From Dysidea avara (taxonomy: Eukaryota; Porifera; Demospongiae; Dictyoceratida; Dysideidae): a stretch of DNA of 64,000 nt. The position numbers and the translations under genes were made by a program. Position 1 is the stretch's first letter, and every line of letters begins with the position of its first letter. Location of the stretch: assembly GCF_963678975.1 (NCBI RefSeq), contig NC_089272.1, positions 27,653,280 through 27,717,279 on the forward strand, in the 5' to 3' direction. This document shows, one piece after another, positions 1 through 12,057 of this stretch. Below the pieces are notes generated by a model. It did not search any database and was not told the origin of the DNA. It saw nothing but the letters and a program-made list of their open reading frames with translations.

Positions 1-106
1 AATTTAAAGCAAGGCTAGCTGAACATCAATTAACCACATAATTAATTTTGCTGATTTGCTATCTGTGCTTGTATATACTCTTTGTAAGAGGTTTTGCACA
101 GTAAAC

Positions 107-133
107 AATAATAATAATAATAATAATAATAAA
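107..133. repeat. (AAT)n microsatellite
   Basis: About nine AAT triplets in a row, seen directly. No gene function is implied. Confidence 0.95.
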
Positions 134-795
134 GCTGAACAGTGTCCAAACAAATCAATTTTTAAAATAATATTGGTCTTACGTATATTTTGTTATCTGA
201 TTGTCATGTTTCCAAAGTATTTGTTGATGGTGACTTGTGATGTCACTACTTACCATGTTATATAGTATTACTGATTTTTCTAGTTAGCTATCCCTGAAAA
301 TGTATTGGGTACCTGTGTATACTTAGTGTTACACAATATACACAGTTTTATTTGTGAATCACTTGCTTTATTCGTGTAATATTCTGAGTGGTCAGTCTAC
401 AAAGAAGTGGTCACTCTTGAGAGGTTTTACCTAGCTCATATGCTGTTCTCCATAAAATAGATACGTGGTGAAAATTTCATGTTATTAATAGTTTCCTATC
501 TAGATTTATGACACTTTGAATATTGTGTTTGGTGCCATGTGATATACATAAAAAGCATTGAAAATGTTGTACACAAAAATCATCAAACTGTCAACTTCTT
601 TTGCTTATATCTTTCAATAGGAACCACCGATTGAGGTGGAGTTTGCACTAAAATGACCCTGAAAAATAGCACAATATTTGTCATACTAATGAATGCATGG
701 AATGTTAGTTATTTAATTTAGTTGGAAATCTCTAGTTTAAAAGTGATCTATTGCAACTGTGTGATCATAATGTATACCTATCTTTCAGCTGCAGT
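134..795. other. AT-rich stretch without recognisable gene
   Basis: All reading frames are short and I see no repeat boundary, splice-bounded exon or RNA gene here. Confidence 0.5.
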
Positions 796-1335
796 GTCCA
801 TGTACATAGGAGGTGGGGGGAGGCTTAGCCCCCCCCCCCCCCCCTCAGAATGATATCACGCCGAAATTTTCCTTTTTGGAGTGGGGCTGAAAACCGTAAT
901 AAAGATCGCTATACTCTAATAAAACGCTCAAGTACCCTAATAGAGCAGCCAAGGCCTTCATGAAAACATGTTCCTAAAAATAACGCACCAAGAGTTGCCT
1001 ACAGCGGGAATCAAACCAGGTACCTCTTACTTTACGAGTTGGTGTCTTACCACTATATAAAGTGTTTCCAGGTGGCTACAGGCTGTTTTGTACTGCTTAT
1101 AAATGCTATATAATATTATGTCCATTAACCCTGTAGTCAACAGCTAAAAGCTTTGCCAAAAAAGTTTTTAACTGGAAAATAGCCTGTTTTAAATAGTTTT
1201 GAATAAAATTTGGTTAAACTGCTACCTATAAAATAGATTTTGGTGAACTTTGAGACATTGTGAAAGCAGACACTCTATATTCCGGTCAGCCCCCCCACCC
1301 CCCTCATATCAACTACTTCCTCCGCCACTGCTCAT
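796..1335. mobile_element. possible non-autonomous element with C/G-rich ends
   Basis: The left end is G-rich, then has a long C run (about 828-844). The right end is C-rich and reads GCAGTGGCGGAGGAAG on the minus strand, a start typical of some animal DNA-transposon TIRs. A possible imperfect flanking repeat (CATGTAC / CATGCAC) is present. The pairing of the two ends is loose, so these boundaries are a guess. Confidence 0.3.
906..1080 (-). repeat. tRNA-derived SINE-like unit
   Basis: On the minus strand a tRNA-like A box (TAGTGGTAAGACACC, near 1050) is followed about 30 bases on by a good B box (GGTTTGATTCCC, near 1010). The whole does not fold as a full tRNA with an acceptor stem. About 60 bases further on come two copies of the CTCTATTAGAG-type motif (908-948). 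This head-then-motif order recurs at 28262-28515 and 63240-63545, which supports a SINE family rather than a tRNA gene. Confidence 0.55.
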
Positions 1336-1370
1336 GCACTATGTCAGTAAGAGAATTTGCTGATCAGTGT

Positions 1371-2081
1371 TAGGAGTGGGCAGTATCTCTGTTATATCGT
1401 AAAAATTAATCGCGATATTCTGATGTAACGATACCAGTATCGTCAGGAAACGATATTATCGCTATAATTATCGTGATTTCCACGGTTTTCTCCAATAATA
1501 GTCGTATTAGCTAACTACTGTAAACATAGTAGCTCCAGGAAAGAGATCGAGATACTCTAATAGAAGCTATAGAGCAGTCACCTATATACTCTAATAGAGC
1601 AGTCAAGTAACTCTATAGAGCATTCATGCGTATATGAAAGTAGCTACTGAAAGGACTTTATTATTTTGGATTTTTATGGAGGAAAAACATTTCTGCACAT
1701 TGTGGCATTACAGCTAATAAAATGTGCATGGGTGAATGAGCTTTTGTTGCTATAATTAGCAGGGTTTTAGTCATGCATGAGAATCTGTATATAGAACTCC
1801 TGAATTTATGTCATGCACTTGGGTGTGTAAGACACATCCTCTCCATGCTTAATAGTATGTCTAGCTAATGTCTATATATCCATGTATAGTTCAATTAATG
1901 GATAATACCATGTACATGTATTTTTGCACATCCATTCATGTTGCTGCAGGACATATCACTTGTGTAGGTAGGTGTAGTTTTATCTGTCAAAATATAAAAA
2001 AAAATCGTGATAATTAGTAATATCGTAATATTTTCCCCATGATATATCGTGATAGTAAAATTTCAATACTGCCCAGCCCTA
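1371..2081. mobile_element. hAT-like MITE with 8-bp target duplication
   Basis: The ends are imperfect inverted repeats (TAGGAGTGGGCAGTATC and, from the other end, TAGGGCTGGGCAGTATT). They are flanked by ATCAGTGT and ATCAGTAT, an 8-bp direct repeat, the size made by hAT transposases. The paralogous arm at 6211-8592 shows the uninterrupted site (ATCAGCAT near 8575), so this is a true insertion after the arms duplicated. It holds no transposase ORF but has a cluster of the CTCTAATAGAG motif at 1543-1628. Confidence 0.8.
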
Positions 2082-2242
2082 ATCAGTATTACAGTGTAAG
2101 TGATGTTACTTTGATCACAAACGATCTATTGTTCGGATAGCAGTTGATATCAAAATGAAGCTGCAAGAAACAAATCCCCGACTATTGTAGTATGTTACCC
2201 TTAGTGCCCCATCACTAATACCACCCTTGGTTTGGAACTGAG

Positions 2243-2504
2243 TTCCCTTGTTGGAGAGGCACGCAGATTGTAATATCTCACGTGATTCATCTTTATTTCG
2301 TGCGCTCCGAAGAAGACGTCCAGAGCTCCCAGATTCTGAGTGTGATATCAAGTGTTGTTGGCCTACCAAACCATACATAGAAGTGAGTAAAACTTGCCTG
2401 TGTTTTCCACGGAGGCTGACTTTCTGCGGATGAGTTGAGAAATTTTTTTGTTCAAGGTGCTCTACCAGCCAAGAGAAGAGAAGACAATCCTATCACATAA
2501 GATG
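2243..2504 (+). CDS. two exon-like blocks of an unknown protein (copy 1)
   Basis: A first block (2243-2382, 140 nt) sits between an AG and a perfect GTGAGT donor. It reads ..LLERHADCNISRDSSLF.., rich in Arg and ending KPYIE. A second block (2457-2504, 48 nt, 16 codons) sits between an AG after a T-rich tract and GTAATG; it reads VLYQPREEKTILSHKM in matching phase. Both blocks, their lengths and their splice signals are conserved in inverted copy at 7692-7954. I do not recognise the protein, and find no convincing further exon. It could be a captured gene fragment or part of an old transposon. Confidence 0.35.
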
Positions 2505-3244
2505 GTAATGAAGTTGGATGCATAAGTATTCTACACACCAAGTTTGAAAGAGCTGCGACCTTTCTAACCATCTGGCTGGCAGAGATGAAATTTTCAGTGC
2601 AATGATCTTCAATGATTTTGGTGGGTTGCATCCTTCCTACTGTTACAAACTGTCTTCCTAGGAGCTTTAAATCAGGGGAAGATCCAGAAGAACATCTGAG
2701 GTTTCTAAGAAGTGGTCAAATCCTTGACTTTTAAAGTTAAAAGGTCATTGGAAGCTACTACTCTAATAGAACATTCAGCATTCTATTAGAACAACCATGT
2801 AGTCACTATATTTACCATCTGCTTTTGATTTAATTGTGTCAGTTGAACAGCTGTATAGATTGCTTGGCAAGTGTACGTTTAAATCTTGATATTTTAACCT
2901 TGTGATGATGCAAGCAATGCAGTGTCCAGGATGCTGGAGAGTCTAATAGTATTTGAAATCCATTCATTTGTTATAAAGTAATCATTTTGTATGAGCTGGA
3001 GCACTTTATTGCAGGACCAACTCATTAACCTCACATTTTACATATGCCTGGTTTTCTATACGAAAATTAACAACAACAATAATGTATCTTGTGCAACTGC
3101 CTAAACAAATAACTCAGTGATGCAGGTATAGCCATAATACCCTAATGCTGCTGTGTATATGACCTATGAGTTTGTGAAATTATTGATTCATGACTAAGAT
3201 AGAGGTAAAGCTTCACAGTTTTATCTGTCAATGTGTTCTATTAG

Positions 3245-3648
3245 TAGAGCTGGGAGATATACCGGTATTGTTAGTAATCTGATATTTAAGTCATACTGGT
3301 TTTGATACCGCCTGTTTTTTTTAATACTGCCATACCATCTGGGCACTATGGCCTCCCTGTGGGCTTGTTTCATCCCATATTTAGAAGGTAACCAGACATG
3401 TGACAATGTTTGTAGGCAGGTGCTGATGTAGTCAGCTAACCAAACTATGTAAACAAGTTTGTTAGTGGTAGTTGGTACCTGAGGCTTGCTGAGCTACCAT
3501 GGGTATTTGGTACTTTTGTTGAGGTGAATGGCAGTTACTTTAATACCAATGGCTTTTACATTAATACCGTGATATTTAGTAATACCGTGATACTTTTTAT
3601 GGAAGGTATATTGTTTGCTATTTTTTCAATACCGCCCATACAGCATTA
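3245..3648. mobile_element. hAT-like MITE in left arm
   Basis: It is flanked by perfect 8-bp duplications TCTATTAG (3237-3244 and 3649-3656). Its ends are TAGAGCTGGGAGATATACC and, read inward from the right, TAATGCTGTATGGGCGGTA. It is 404 bp long with no ORF of note. A longer relative occupies the same position of the other arm (6288-6961), so it entered before the arms were duplicated. Confidence 0.8.
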
Positions 3649-3968
3649 TCTATTAGAGTAGTTTATTACTTTATAGGTGTGGTAGACCAATAGATTACAC
3701 ACATGTTTGCAGTGTCCTTTTATCATGTTTTGCACAGGTAGTGAAAATAGGGCAGGGAACCTCAGGCCATGCATGGTCCCCCAGTTTTGGTGGTCAATTC
3801 TTGTAGCAAAAGATCAACGTGCTTTTAATCATTCTAATAGAGCAATCACAAACTGCTTAATTTTTAAAGTGACACCTAAAGTATTGTCTCAGAAACCTGG
3901 GGCATGCATCCAGATTGAATCTGTGTCTATATGGGCTAATTAAAGAACTTTTTACATTCAATTGCAAG

Positions 3969-4366
3969 TAGGCCCGAGTCAAATATGCTCAAAATTTTGC
4001 CCAAAATGCTTTCAGGAATTTCCCTAAATTTTCACCTATTATGCTCATCAGATGTTCCCATTATGTTCGCATTATGCTCCTAAGTTAGCAATAAATCTGA
4101 CAATTATCTTTGAACATTTTAATCAGTGAATGCTCTGTTAGAGTATTTCACTAAAAGTGACTGTTATATTAGATAGTATTGATCTACAATGCATTTGAGT
4201 GCTCATGCAGCTTGCAGCATCCATGCACTGACTGCTCTATTGAAGAGTATCAATCTATTTTCATGAAATTAAGCCCCATAGCTTGAAATATCCACCTAAT
4301 ATGCTAGCATTATGCATACAGCATAGCACTCCAGCCTATTATGCTGGCATATTTGGCACAGGCCTA
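3969..4366. mobile_element. hAT-like MITE in the inverted-repeat spacer
   Basis: It has inverted ends TAGGCCCGAGTCAAATATGC and TAGGCCTGTGCCAAATATGC, and is flanked by 8-bp duplications ATTGCAAG (3961-3968, 4367-4374). Its interior carries three copies of the CTCTATTAGAG-type motif. An internal piece recurs at 55795-56005. Confidence 0.8.
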
Positions 4367-4374
4367 ATTGCAAG

Positions 4375-6084
4375 TACTTTGTAAGGAGATGTGCGTGGTT
4401 GAATAATTCCTTGAACACATTAGTGAATTTTATTGTCCAAAGAATACATTTATCCTGTTATATTGATTTCTGCTTGTCACAGGTCCATATGCATTGGACT
4501 GCTCTGTGTAACAACACCCGTTCAAAATAACAAACTTACGTTGAAAATACTCATCAATCTGCAATGTTATCTGCTTTATAAAGCCAAACTTCTGTTCATT
4601 TAGATCTATTAATTTTGCATCTCTGCTTATGTCATTGTTTCCCTTACCATATCAATGATTGTTTGTTCCATTGATTGTTGAGTGCAGCTGTATGAAGCTG
4701 TCATCAAAGTTAATAAATGCATGGCTAGAGCAGACTAAAACGTATCATTACAGATCATTTGGGGTATCAATTCAGCCAACTAGTTTGTAAAGAATAATTG
4801 GCTATAAGCTTGTGCAATATTTTGAGTATTGATGGATGATAAACTGGTGATTGAGTTTATGTGACCTAATTTATTTAATCGTATCGTCATGCACATGTAT
4901 GATTTGTTTACTGTTAACTACATGTGTGTAATGTAATAGACTACTCACACAATTTGTTCTTGAAGTGACCTATAGAATGTGAGTAGGTTAATGTACAAGT
5001 ATATATGGTATGCCTTACTATATAGCTTAATAGGATGTGGGAAATGTATGCAGGAGCTGGAATAGGAAATGAAAGACCTGGCAGTTTGTCTACTTATTGA
5101 GCACAATGCAACTGTGAATATAGATAATTATTATAGAGTTGATTATGAAGGAGTGATAAACATGCTTATAAATCACTCATGCTCATAATTATAAATTTAG
5201 CATGTGCTTATTGTGCTACACTTGAAAGTTGTTAACACAACTTTATAATAAAACAGTCTATTCCTCAGGGGCAGCAGAGAAAGGGGGCTGCAACCCCTGT
5301 GAAAAAATTATGGGGGGCTTAGCCCCCCTAAAATTATCTGTAGCTGTGATGGAGAGCCTAGCTCAATAGCATCAATAATTTAGATACTATAATAGAGCAG
5401 TCAAGATTGAAGTATATACTCTAATAGAGCAGTCACAGTATACTTAGAGGAGCAGTGTAGCAAGCTATGTATGTATAGTTATAATAAGGAGATATAGTCT
5501 AGGGCAACTATTGCCAGCAGGTAGTAACTATATTGCCAGCAGGTAGTAACCTTCTTTGGTCTTCACCTTACAGTTAGACCATGGCATCATCAATCTAGAC
5601 CCCCCTTACATAATGTCCGCCCTTGCTATTCCTGCATTAAAATCATACTGCCAATCATTCCATGAACTATCATTAGATTGACAACTATCATGGATGATTC
5701 AGTTTTGGTGATGCTTTCCAAAGTAATGTGAGTACACATGTCAACAATTAGTGAAAACTAGCAGCGATTCTATCATCATGTACATTGCAGGATGTCTGGG
5801 ATGCCATCCCTGGAGGACTACTTTACTTGTACATAAAACACCCAACCACACTGCATGAGGATATCAAAGTGCACAATATGCACCTCAAACATTGCAAATT
5901 ATACATAATTGTGTTTTTCAGTATGATTCAAAGCTATAGCCTTTGCTCTAAACATTGAAGAATTTGCTAGCTAGCTAGGTTATGAAGGATTATTGACACA
6001 CCGATACACAAGGTTTTTGATCTGAAACTATATTCTATATTATTTATACAATAATATTATAATGATTGTGCAACTTTTATTAAC
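4375..6084. other. spacer of inverted repeat, no gene seen
   Basis: I find no coding exon. It contains a short G/C-rich patch (5266-5330) like the ends of the element at 796-1335, two motif copies at 5383-5435, and a roughly 22-bp direct repeat (5512-5551). Confidence 0.5.
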
Positions 6085-6210
6085 TAAGCAACTTGTCTAC
6101 AGCTGTTCAATTGACACAACTAATAGTAGATGGCATATGTAGTGACTACATGGTTGTTCTGATAGAGTGAATGTTCTATTAGAGTAGTAGCTTCCAATGA
6201 CCTTTTAACA
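6085..6210 (-). repeat. extra partial copy of the inverted-repeat unit
   Basis: This reads as a diverged direct copy of 7345-7470, and therefore as an inverted copy of 2735-2860. It abuts the inner end of the right arm, so the rearrangement produced more than one simple inversion. Confidence 0.65.
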
Positions 6211-6287
6211 TGATAAAAGGACACTGCAAAAACGTGTGTAATCTATTGGTCTACCACACCTATAAAGTAATAAACTACTCTAATAGA

Positions 6288-6961
6288 TAATGCTGCATGG
6301 GCGGTATTGAAAAAATAGCAAACAATATATCTTCCATAAAAAATATCACGGTATTACTACGTAAATATCACGGTATTGATGTAAAAGCCATTGGAGAGAA
6401 AACCATCAATTATGAAGTGATGAAAGTACATAAATTACAGAAAGTGTGATAGTCCTCGGTCACATACGACCACGTGTATGGTCCTACAGAAGAACCTGCG
6501 TGGGCATGGCAAGGATTTGAATATAAAAATTAAATAAAAGAAACTATATAAATTAACTAATACTAGTCACATCCAGCCACTCTTTATTATTCCTAGCCAA
6601 AAATATCCTCTCAGAGGCTAGAATACTTTGGTAGGCAGCATCATCTAAACATTTCTATTAAAGTAACTGCCATTTACCTCAACAAAAGTACCAAATACCC
6701 ATGGTAGCTCAGCAAGCCTCAGGTACCAACTACCACTAACAAACTTGTTTACATAGTTTGGTTAGCTGACTACATCAGCAACTGCCTACAAACATTGTCA
6801 CATGTCTGGTTACCTTCTAAATATGGGATGAAACAAGCCCACAGGGAGGCCATAGTGCCCAGACAGTATAGCAGTATTAAAAAAAACAGGCGGTATCAAA
6901 ACCAGTATGACTTAAATATCAGATTTATTTACTAACAATACCAGTATATCGCCCAGCTCTA
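6288..6961. mobile_element. hAT-like MITE in right arm (long form)
   Basis: It is flanked by CTAATAGA (6280-6287 and 6962-6969), the complement of the left-arm target duplication. At 674 bp it is about 270 bp longer than its partner at 3245-3648; the extra bases lie around 6390-6660. It may be the more complete form. Confidence 0.75.
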
Positions 6962-7691
6962 CTAATAGAACACATTGACAGATAAAACTGTGAAGCTTTA
7001 CCTCTATCTTAGCCATGAATCAATAATTTCACAAACTCATAGGACATATACACAGCAGCATTAGGGTATTATGGCTATACCTGCATCACTGAGTTGTTAT
7101 TTGTTTAGGCAGTTGCACAAGATACATTATTGTTGTTAATTTTCATATAGAAAACCAGGTATATGTAAAATGTGAGGTTAATGAGCTGGTCCTGCAATAA
7201 AGTGCTCCAGCTCATACAAAATGATTACTTTATAACAAATGAATGGATTTCAAATACTATTAGACTCTCCAGCATCCTGGACACTGCATTGCTTGCATCA
7301 TCACAAGGTTAAAATATCAAGATTTAAACGTACACTTGCCAAGCAATCTATACAGCTGTTCAACTGACACAATTAAATCAAAAGCAGATGGTAAATATAG
7401 TGACTACATGGTTGTTCTAATAGAATGCTGAATGTTCTATTAGAGTAGTAGCTTCCAATGACCTTTTAACTTTAAAAGTCAAGGATTTGACCACTTCTTA
7501 GAATCCTCAGATGTTCATTTGGATCTTTCCCTGATTTAAAGCTCCTAGGAAGACAGTTTGTAACAGTAGGAAGGATGCAACCAACCAAAATCATTGAAGA
7601 TCATTGCACTGAAAATTTCATCTCTGCCAGCCAGATGGTTAGAAAGGTCGCAGCTCTTTCAGTAGAATACTTATACATCCAACTTCATTAC

Positions 7692-7954
7692 CATCTTATG
7701 TGATAGGATTGGCTTCTCTTCTCTTGGCTGGTAGAGCACCTCGAACGAAAAATTTTCTCGATTCATCCGCAGAAAGTCAGCCTCCGTGAAAAATACAAGC
7801 AAAGTTTTACTCACTTCTATGTATGGTTTGGTAGACCAACAACACTTGATATCACACTCAGAATCTGGGAGCTCTGGACGTCTTCTTTGGAGCGCATGAA
7901 ATAAAGATGAATCACGTGAGATATTAAAATCTGCGTGCCTCTCCAACAAGGGAA
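7692..7954 (-). CDS. two exon-like blocks of an unknown protein (copy 2)
   Basis: On the minus strand a 140-nt block (7954 down to 7815) ends at GTGAGT, and a 48-nt block (7739 down to 7692) ends at GTAATG, exactly as in the plus-strand copy at 2243-2504. Predicted residues differ at only a few positions (for example HALQRRRPELP where the other copy has RALRRRRPELP). Retention of phase, length and splice sites in both copies argues for former coding function. The family is unknown. Confidence 0.35.
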
Positions 7955-8049
7955 CTCAGTTCCAAACCAAGGGTAGTATTAGTGATGGGGCACTAAGGGT
8001 AACATACTACGATAGTCGGGGATTTGTTTCTTGCTACTTCATTTTTCAC

Positions 8050-8508
8050 GTTGCGGACCCTACCTTTAAACAGTTTTTAAGACTTCACAACCATCTGAAA
8101 AGACCAAATATGGCAAAAAAAAAAAAAAAACATTGAGACACTACTAAAAGGTGATCATTTGCTGCTTCAAAAATGCAGCACTGAACTAGAGAATCTGGCT
8201 CTCCGCAACCAACTACACCTTGGCCTGTTTGTGCCCCCCTTGCCAGCTCCTGGATCCGCCCCTGCAACCTATATAACTATCTAGTTGAATTATCAGCTAG
8301 CTATTTTTGTTATCATTTAACACACCAAGGAAAATTCCCTTTATGGTTGAAAGACAGCTACTAAACTGGTGACTTGTTATTATTAGGCTTTATAATTTAA
8401 GCTCCAGTAATGAGGTGAGTTAGGAATGCAAAAAAGGTTTCAACTGGATAGTTACAGAGGTTGAGTTTCCTGATCAACAGTTGGTTGTCATCTTCATTGG
8501 TAGTTTGA
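8050..8508. mobile_element. extra segment in right arm, probably an insertion
   Basis: About 455 bases here are missing from the matching point of the left arm (near 2150). It contains an A tract (8115-8130) and, on the minus strand, GCAGGGGCGGATCCAGGAGC near 8250-8265, which resembles TIR starts of animal DNA transposons. Insertion here and deletion in the left arm are both possible. Confidence 0.45.
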
Positions 8509-8908
8509 CATCAACTGCTATCTGAACAATAGATCTTGTGTGATCAAAGTAACATCACCACACTGTAATGCTGATCAGCAAATTCACTTACTGCTATTGT
8601 GCATGAATATTGCGACTGAAGGACAGACACACTGTGCTAAAATTTGTAATTTGTATGCCATTTATTTTCAATACCATGGGTGGATATATATAATTTAGGA
8701 TTTGTGACCTTAAAATCATCCAACTGTTTATTAATAAGAAAGGTAAACACCTCAGTCCTCAACAGTGATTTTGAATGATTGGAGTTCAGGGTGTGAACTG
8801 CATGCATAACATTGCACATGTAGGTATGGTGGATTAGCTAAAACATGGGTACCTTTGATTCAATACCGAAACACTAAAGCAAATTATTTATATAGCATCT
8901 CAGACAGT

Positions 8909-9154
8909 ATATGTGACCAAGCAGGGCATGTGGACACATAAAATTTGCCTAATTTTTCAAGATTTCATGCATCGTAACTTTGATTCCACTAAGTTATGGC
9001 CATGAAATTTTCAGCACTTATAACTTATTTAATTAGCTTTATAGTGCAAGTTATAGAATGCCAATATTCTATTCCAATACTGAGATATGACCCATTGTGT
9101 GACAGAGTGTAGTTTGTGCCCACATGCCCTATTTTTGCAGGCCCAGTCACATAT
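8909..9154. mobile_element. MITE with TATGTGAC ends (family 1)
   Basis: The ends form an imperfect inverted repeat: TATGTGACCAAGCAGGGCAT and, read inward from the right, TATGTGACTGGGCCTGCAAA, the latter leading into ATAGGGCATGTGGGCACA. Relatives lie at about 41960-42212 and 48765-49020. There is no ORF. It lies just upstream of the acyltransferase pseudogene. Confidence 0.75.
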
Positions 9155-9190
9155 GTAAATAATGCAGTAGGTTCATAGTGTAGGATAGTA

Positions 9191-10893
9191 TATAACCCAT
9201 CAGAGTGTCAAGATGAAGTGTGCTATTCTTCAGACTGTCCTGTACCAATAAATACTAGTGTGTCCAGTAACATTCAGGTTGGAGTGTGTTATCCTTCAAC
9301 ATGTTCTCTAAATGAATGTTGTCAAGAATGAATATTATCAGTGTTACTACCATGACTGTTAATTCATTTAGTAATACTACACAAACTATTACTATACAGT
9401 TAACCAGTACTGGTGATTCCCCCACAATCTGTCCTCAAAATGATGTGGAGTATGATACGGGAACAATAGTACTAACCGATCATAATTATGGAACTTGTAA
9501 TACTGGGAACATGTTTAGATTTCATTTGGGCATTGTGTGATCGAGAAAGTTGCTGTAAAGCTTGCAATGATATCCTACCTAAAGTTTTTCTGATGTTTTC
9601 TTTACATACTGTATATAGAATGATTCCTGAGCTTTTATCTACAAAAGAGTTATCTTAAAAGAATTAAAGTGATTGGCTCTTTGAAATTAATTCCAAACTT
9701 TCTTGTTGTTTTATTTAATGTCTACGTAGTTATTCTATTTGCCACTTAGTCAAAATTCAATACAGTATTTCGATAGAACATTTGCAGTTGACACGTTTTT
9801 TCTTATTAGTGTGTACATGCTAAGCTGTCATCTTATCTGACATTTAAAGATATGGAAAAATGCCAATACGTTTAGGGTATTATGCATTTGTGTCGGTCGG
9901 TATCTTTGTTTGGCACTACAGTTTAATTTACTTGACAACATTTGTGGTATTCAGACTACCAGTCCACTTTTCACAAGGTCCGATGTGGCATTCACCTGAC
10001 TTGTCAGTCAACTTGGTGGTATAATATTCTCTTCATTAACAATTTACTTTCTCCTGTACCATGTTCCTGTTTGGCACGTGGCCACTGAAATGCAACTGTT
10101 TATTTTATCCCCAATATTCCTGTTTACTTTATTTTATGCACCGATTGCAGGTGTATAGCTGGATGCATAGTGGCTACCGGAGTTGTGGCATTCAACAATG
10201 ACTACTGGGCTTCTATATTTATCAGACCAAACTATGAAGAACATGTGCAAAGGTTATATAATCTTCCCTTCTTCAGAAGTATAGTTAGTGTAATTTTGGG
10301 CTATGTTTTATTACAAGAAGTACAACATTGATGATCTACCAATTAGAAGTAGGTTCTTTAAACAGCTGTTGTGTTTGGTGATGTGGCTAGCTGCACTATA
10401 CCTGTGTAAGAATACGTTGTTTGGAACAATTGAGGATATGAATGATACTAGACGTTTCACTCAATAGGAGAATGAAACTTTTCTGATGTTTTCAGGATTG
10501 GCTTGGAGTATTGGCATCTCCATTATTATCTTTTTCTGTAACACTGGCTATGGAGGAGTAGTGAACAGTGTTCTCTCTTGGCCTGGATGGGATCCACTAG
10601 TCAGGTTATCTTAAGGAGTATACTTGTTACATACGTTTATTACATTATTGGTTCGCTCCATTCCAGTTTAGTATTCAAAGACACTGTGCTACATGTAACA
10701 TATTCTATATGTTCACTATGGTACTGTCAGTGACATTTTCAGCACCGTTATGTGCTGTTGTTGAAATCCCCCTATCAAAAAGTTTATTACTCTGCTTCAA
10801 GCTAGCTGGAGAGGAGCCTCATCTAAATGACCAACAGTATTTTACTCATAGCTGTATTATTTGTTATAGCAGGCATGTATTTATGGTTAGGTG
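9191..10893 (+). pseudogene. decayed NRF-6-like acyltransferase copy
   Basis: This is colinear with about codon 113 to the stop of the intact gene at 29347-31428, and likewise without introns. The N-terminal part is missing. It is broken by many frameshifts and small deletions and by in-frame stops, for example TAG at 10465 where the intact gene has Trp and TAA at 10612 where it has Tyr. Some tracts are almost identical to the intact gene (9191-9310; 10486-10599 without a mismatch) while others are clearly diverged. It cannot make a functional membrane acyltransferase. Origin by segmental duplication or retrocopy is open, because the intact gene also lacks introns. Confidence 0.9.
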
Positions 10894-11159
10894 ACTGCAA
10901 TAATTATTTTTTAGGTTCGCAACCACGCCCATCAATTAAAGACCTAGGTGGACTAATAGCGATAGAGTACAGAGACCATACCACTTAACTATTCTAGCTG
11001 TTTACTTAACAGTAAACAAGTGGCCTCACCCCTTATTGGTCTAGCTATCTGCACACCTCTTGGCTGAATCTAGATATACTCTAATACAACAGTCACTCTT
11101 ATACAACAGTCACAAGTTGCATTGTAGCTAGTTGTGCTACAACAAAAAAGCTAAACAAA

Positions 11160-11407
11160 CTAGTATTAAAAAATTGTTAATTTAAAAATGAAGTAGGGAT
11201 CTGTATCCAACAAAAGCAGTGAAACAAGAGATGAATGATGGTATTACAGCATAACTTGATAGGAAAGTCCCTACTTTGGCATTGAGCTAATATGTCAAAG
11301 TAGAGACTTTCCCACTGAGCTATGCTGTAATACCATCATTCATCTCTTGTTTCATTAATTTTTATTGCATAGATCCCTACTTCATTTTTAAATTAAAAGT
11401 ACTAATA
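11160..11407. mobile_element. fold-back MITE (family A, copy 1)
   Basis: This is a near-complete palindrome of two arms of about 120 bp, with arm ends around AAATGAAGTAGGGATCT and its complement. The centre lies near 11280. The same family recurs at 19348-19605. There is no coding capacity. Confidence 0.85.
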
Positions 11408-12057
11408 AATTAAGATTGTTGAAATCCCACAGGTATGTGTATACTAGCATCAACTAATATGGAAATTAAATACACTATTATGTGGCAGACTATAACATTG
11501 TATATTAATGTGTAGCATGGCATTGTACGTGTCACATGGCTTCCTTAATTTGTCACAGTATATTGTTGTACAGTCATAACAGCGCATATTTAATAGTAAT
11601 GTTAACAGTAAAACAGTTAACAACAATTACACCCAACAACAACAATGACTACATACAATGACTAAAATTCAAGTATGTAGCTAGCTACATAGATTGTTTA
11701 TTCTCATTGTCACATATGTGTCATCTAAAGCATTATCCTTGCACAATGCAACTACAATGATATGGGTATATAGCTATAATGTTTGTCACTTTGTGCAGTT
11801 ACTTGTGTATTAACAATGCCCTTTGGTCTCATCAGCCACACTATGCCATCATCAGTCACATGTTAGAAACCAAATGTAAACCAAGAACACCAAATAAGGT
11901 ACTCAATTAACTCCTACTACATACCATTGTCATATGACCAGCCCAAACAGTAAACATCATACAAAACTGACCACTTTCTACACTTCGTCATCAGTTACTA
12001 GTCTCATCCTATTCAGTCATATCAACTGTTATCAATTATTACTAGTCACTTTACACT
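11408..12057. other. upstream region of the two-exon gene
   Basis: This is AT-rich, with no further exon recognised and no convincing core promoter just before the ATG at 12058. Any 5' UTR or promoter of the following gene would lie here. Confidence 0.4.

Larger units (their letters stand above)
1343..3728 (+). repeat. left arm of a large inverted repeat
   Basis: Most of this segment can be read as the reverse complement of 6211-8592, with many substitutions. The match starts around the sequence TTTGCTGATCAG and ends at TCCTTTTATCATG. It is interrupted by a MITE at 1371-2081 that the other arm lacks, and lacks about 455 bases present in the other arm at 8050-8508. The spacer between arms is about 2.5 kb. 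Confidence 0.85.
6211..8592 (-). repeat. right arm of the large inverted repeat
   Basis: This is the reverse complement of 1343-3728, apart from insertions and deletions. It carries its own copy of the two exon-like blocks and a longer form of the nested MITE. Identity by eye is high over the exon-like blocks and lower elsewhere. Confidence 0.85.
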
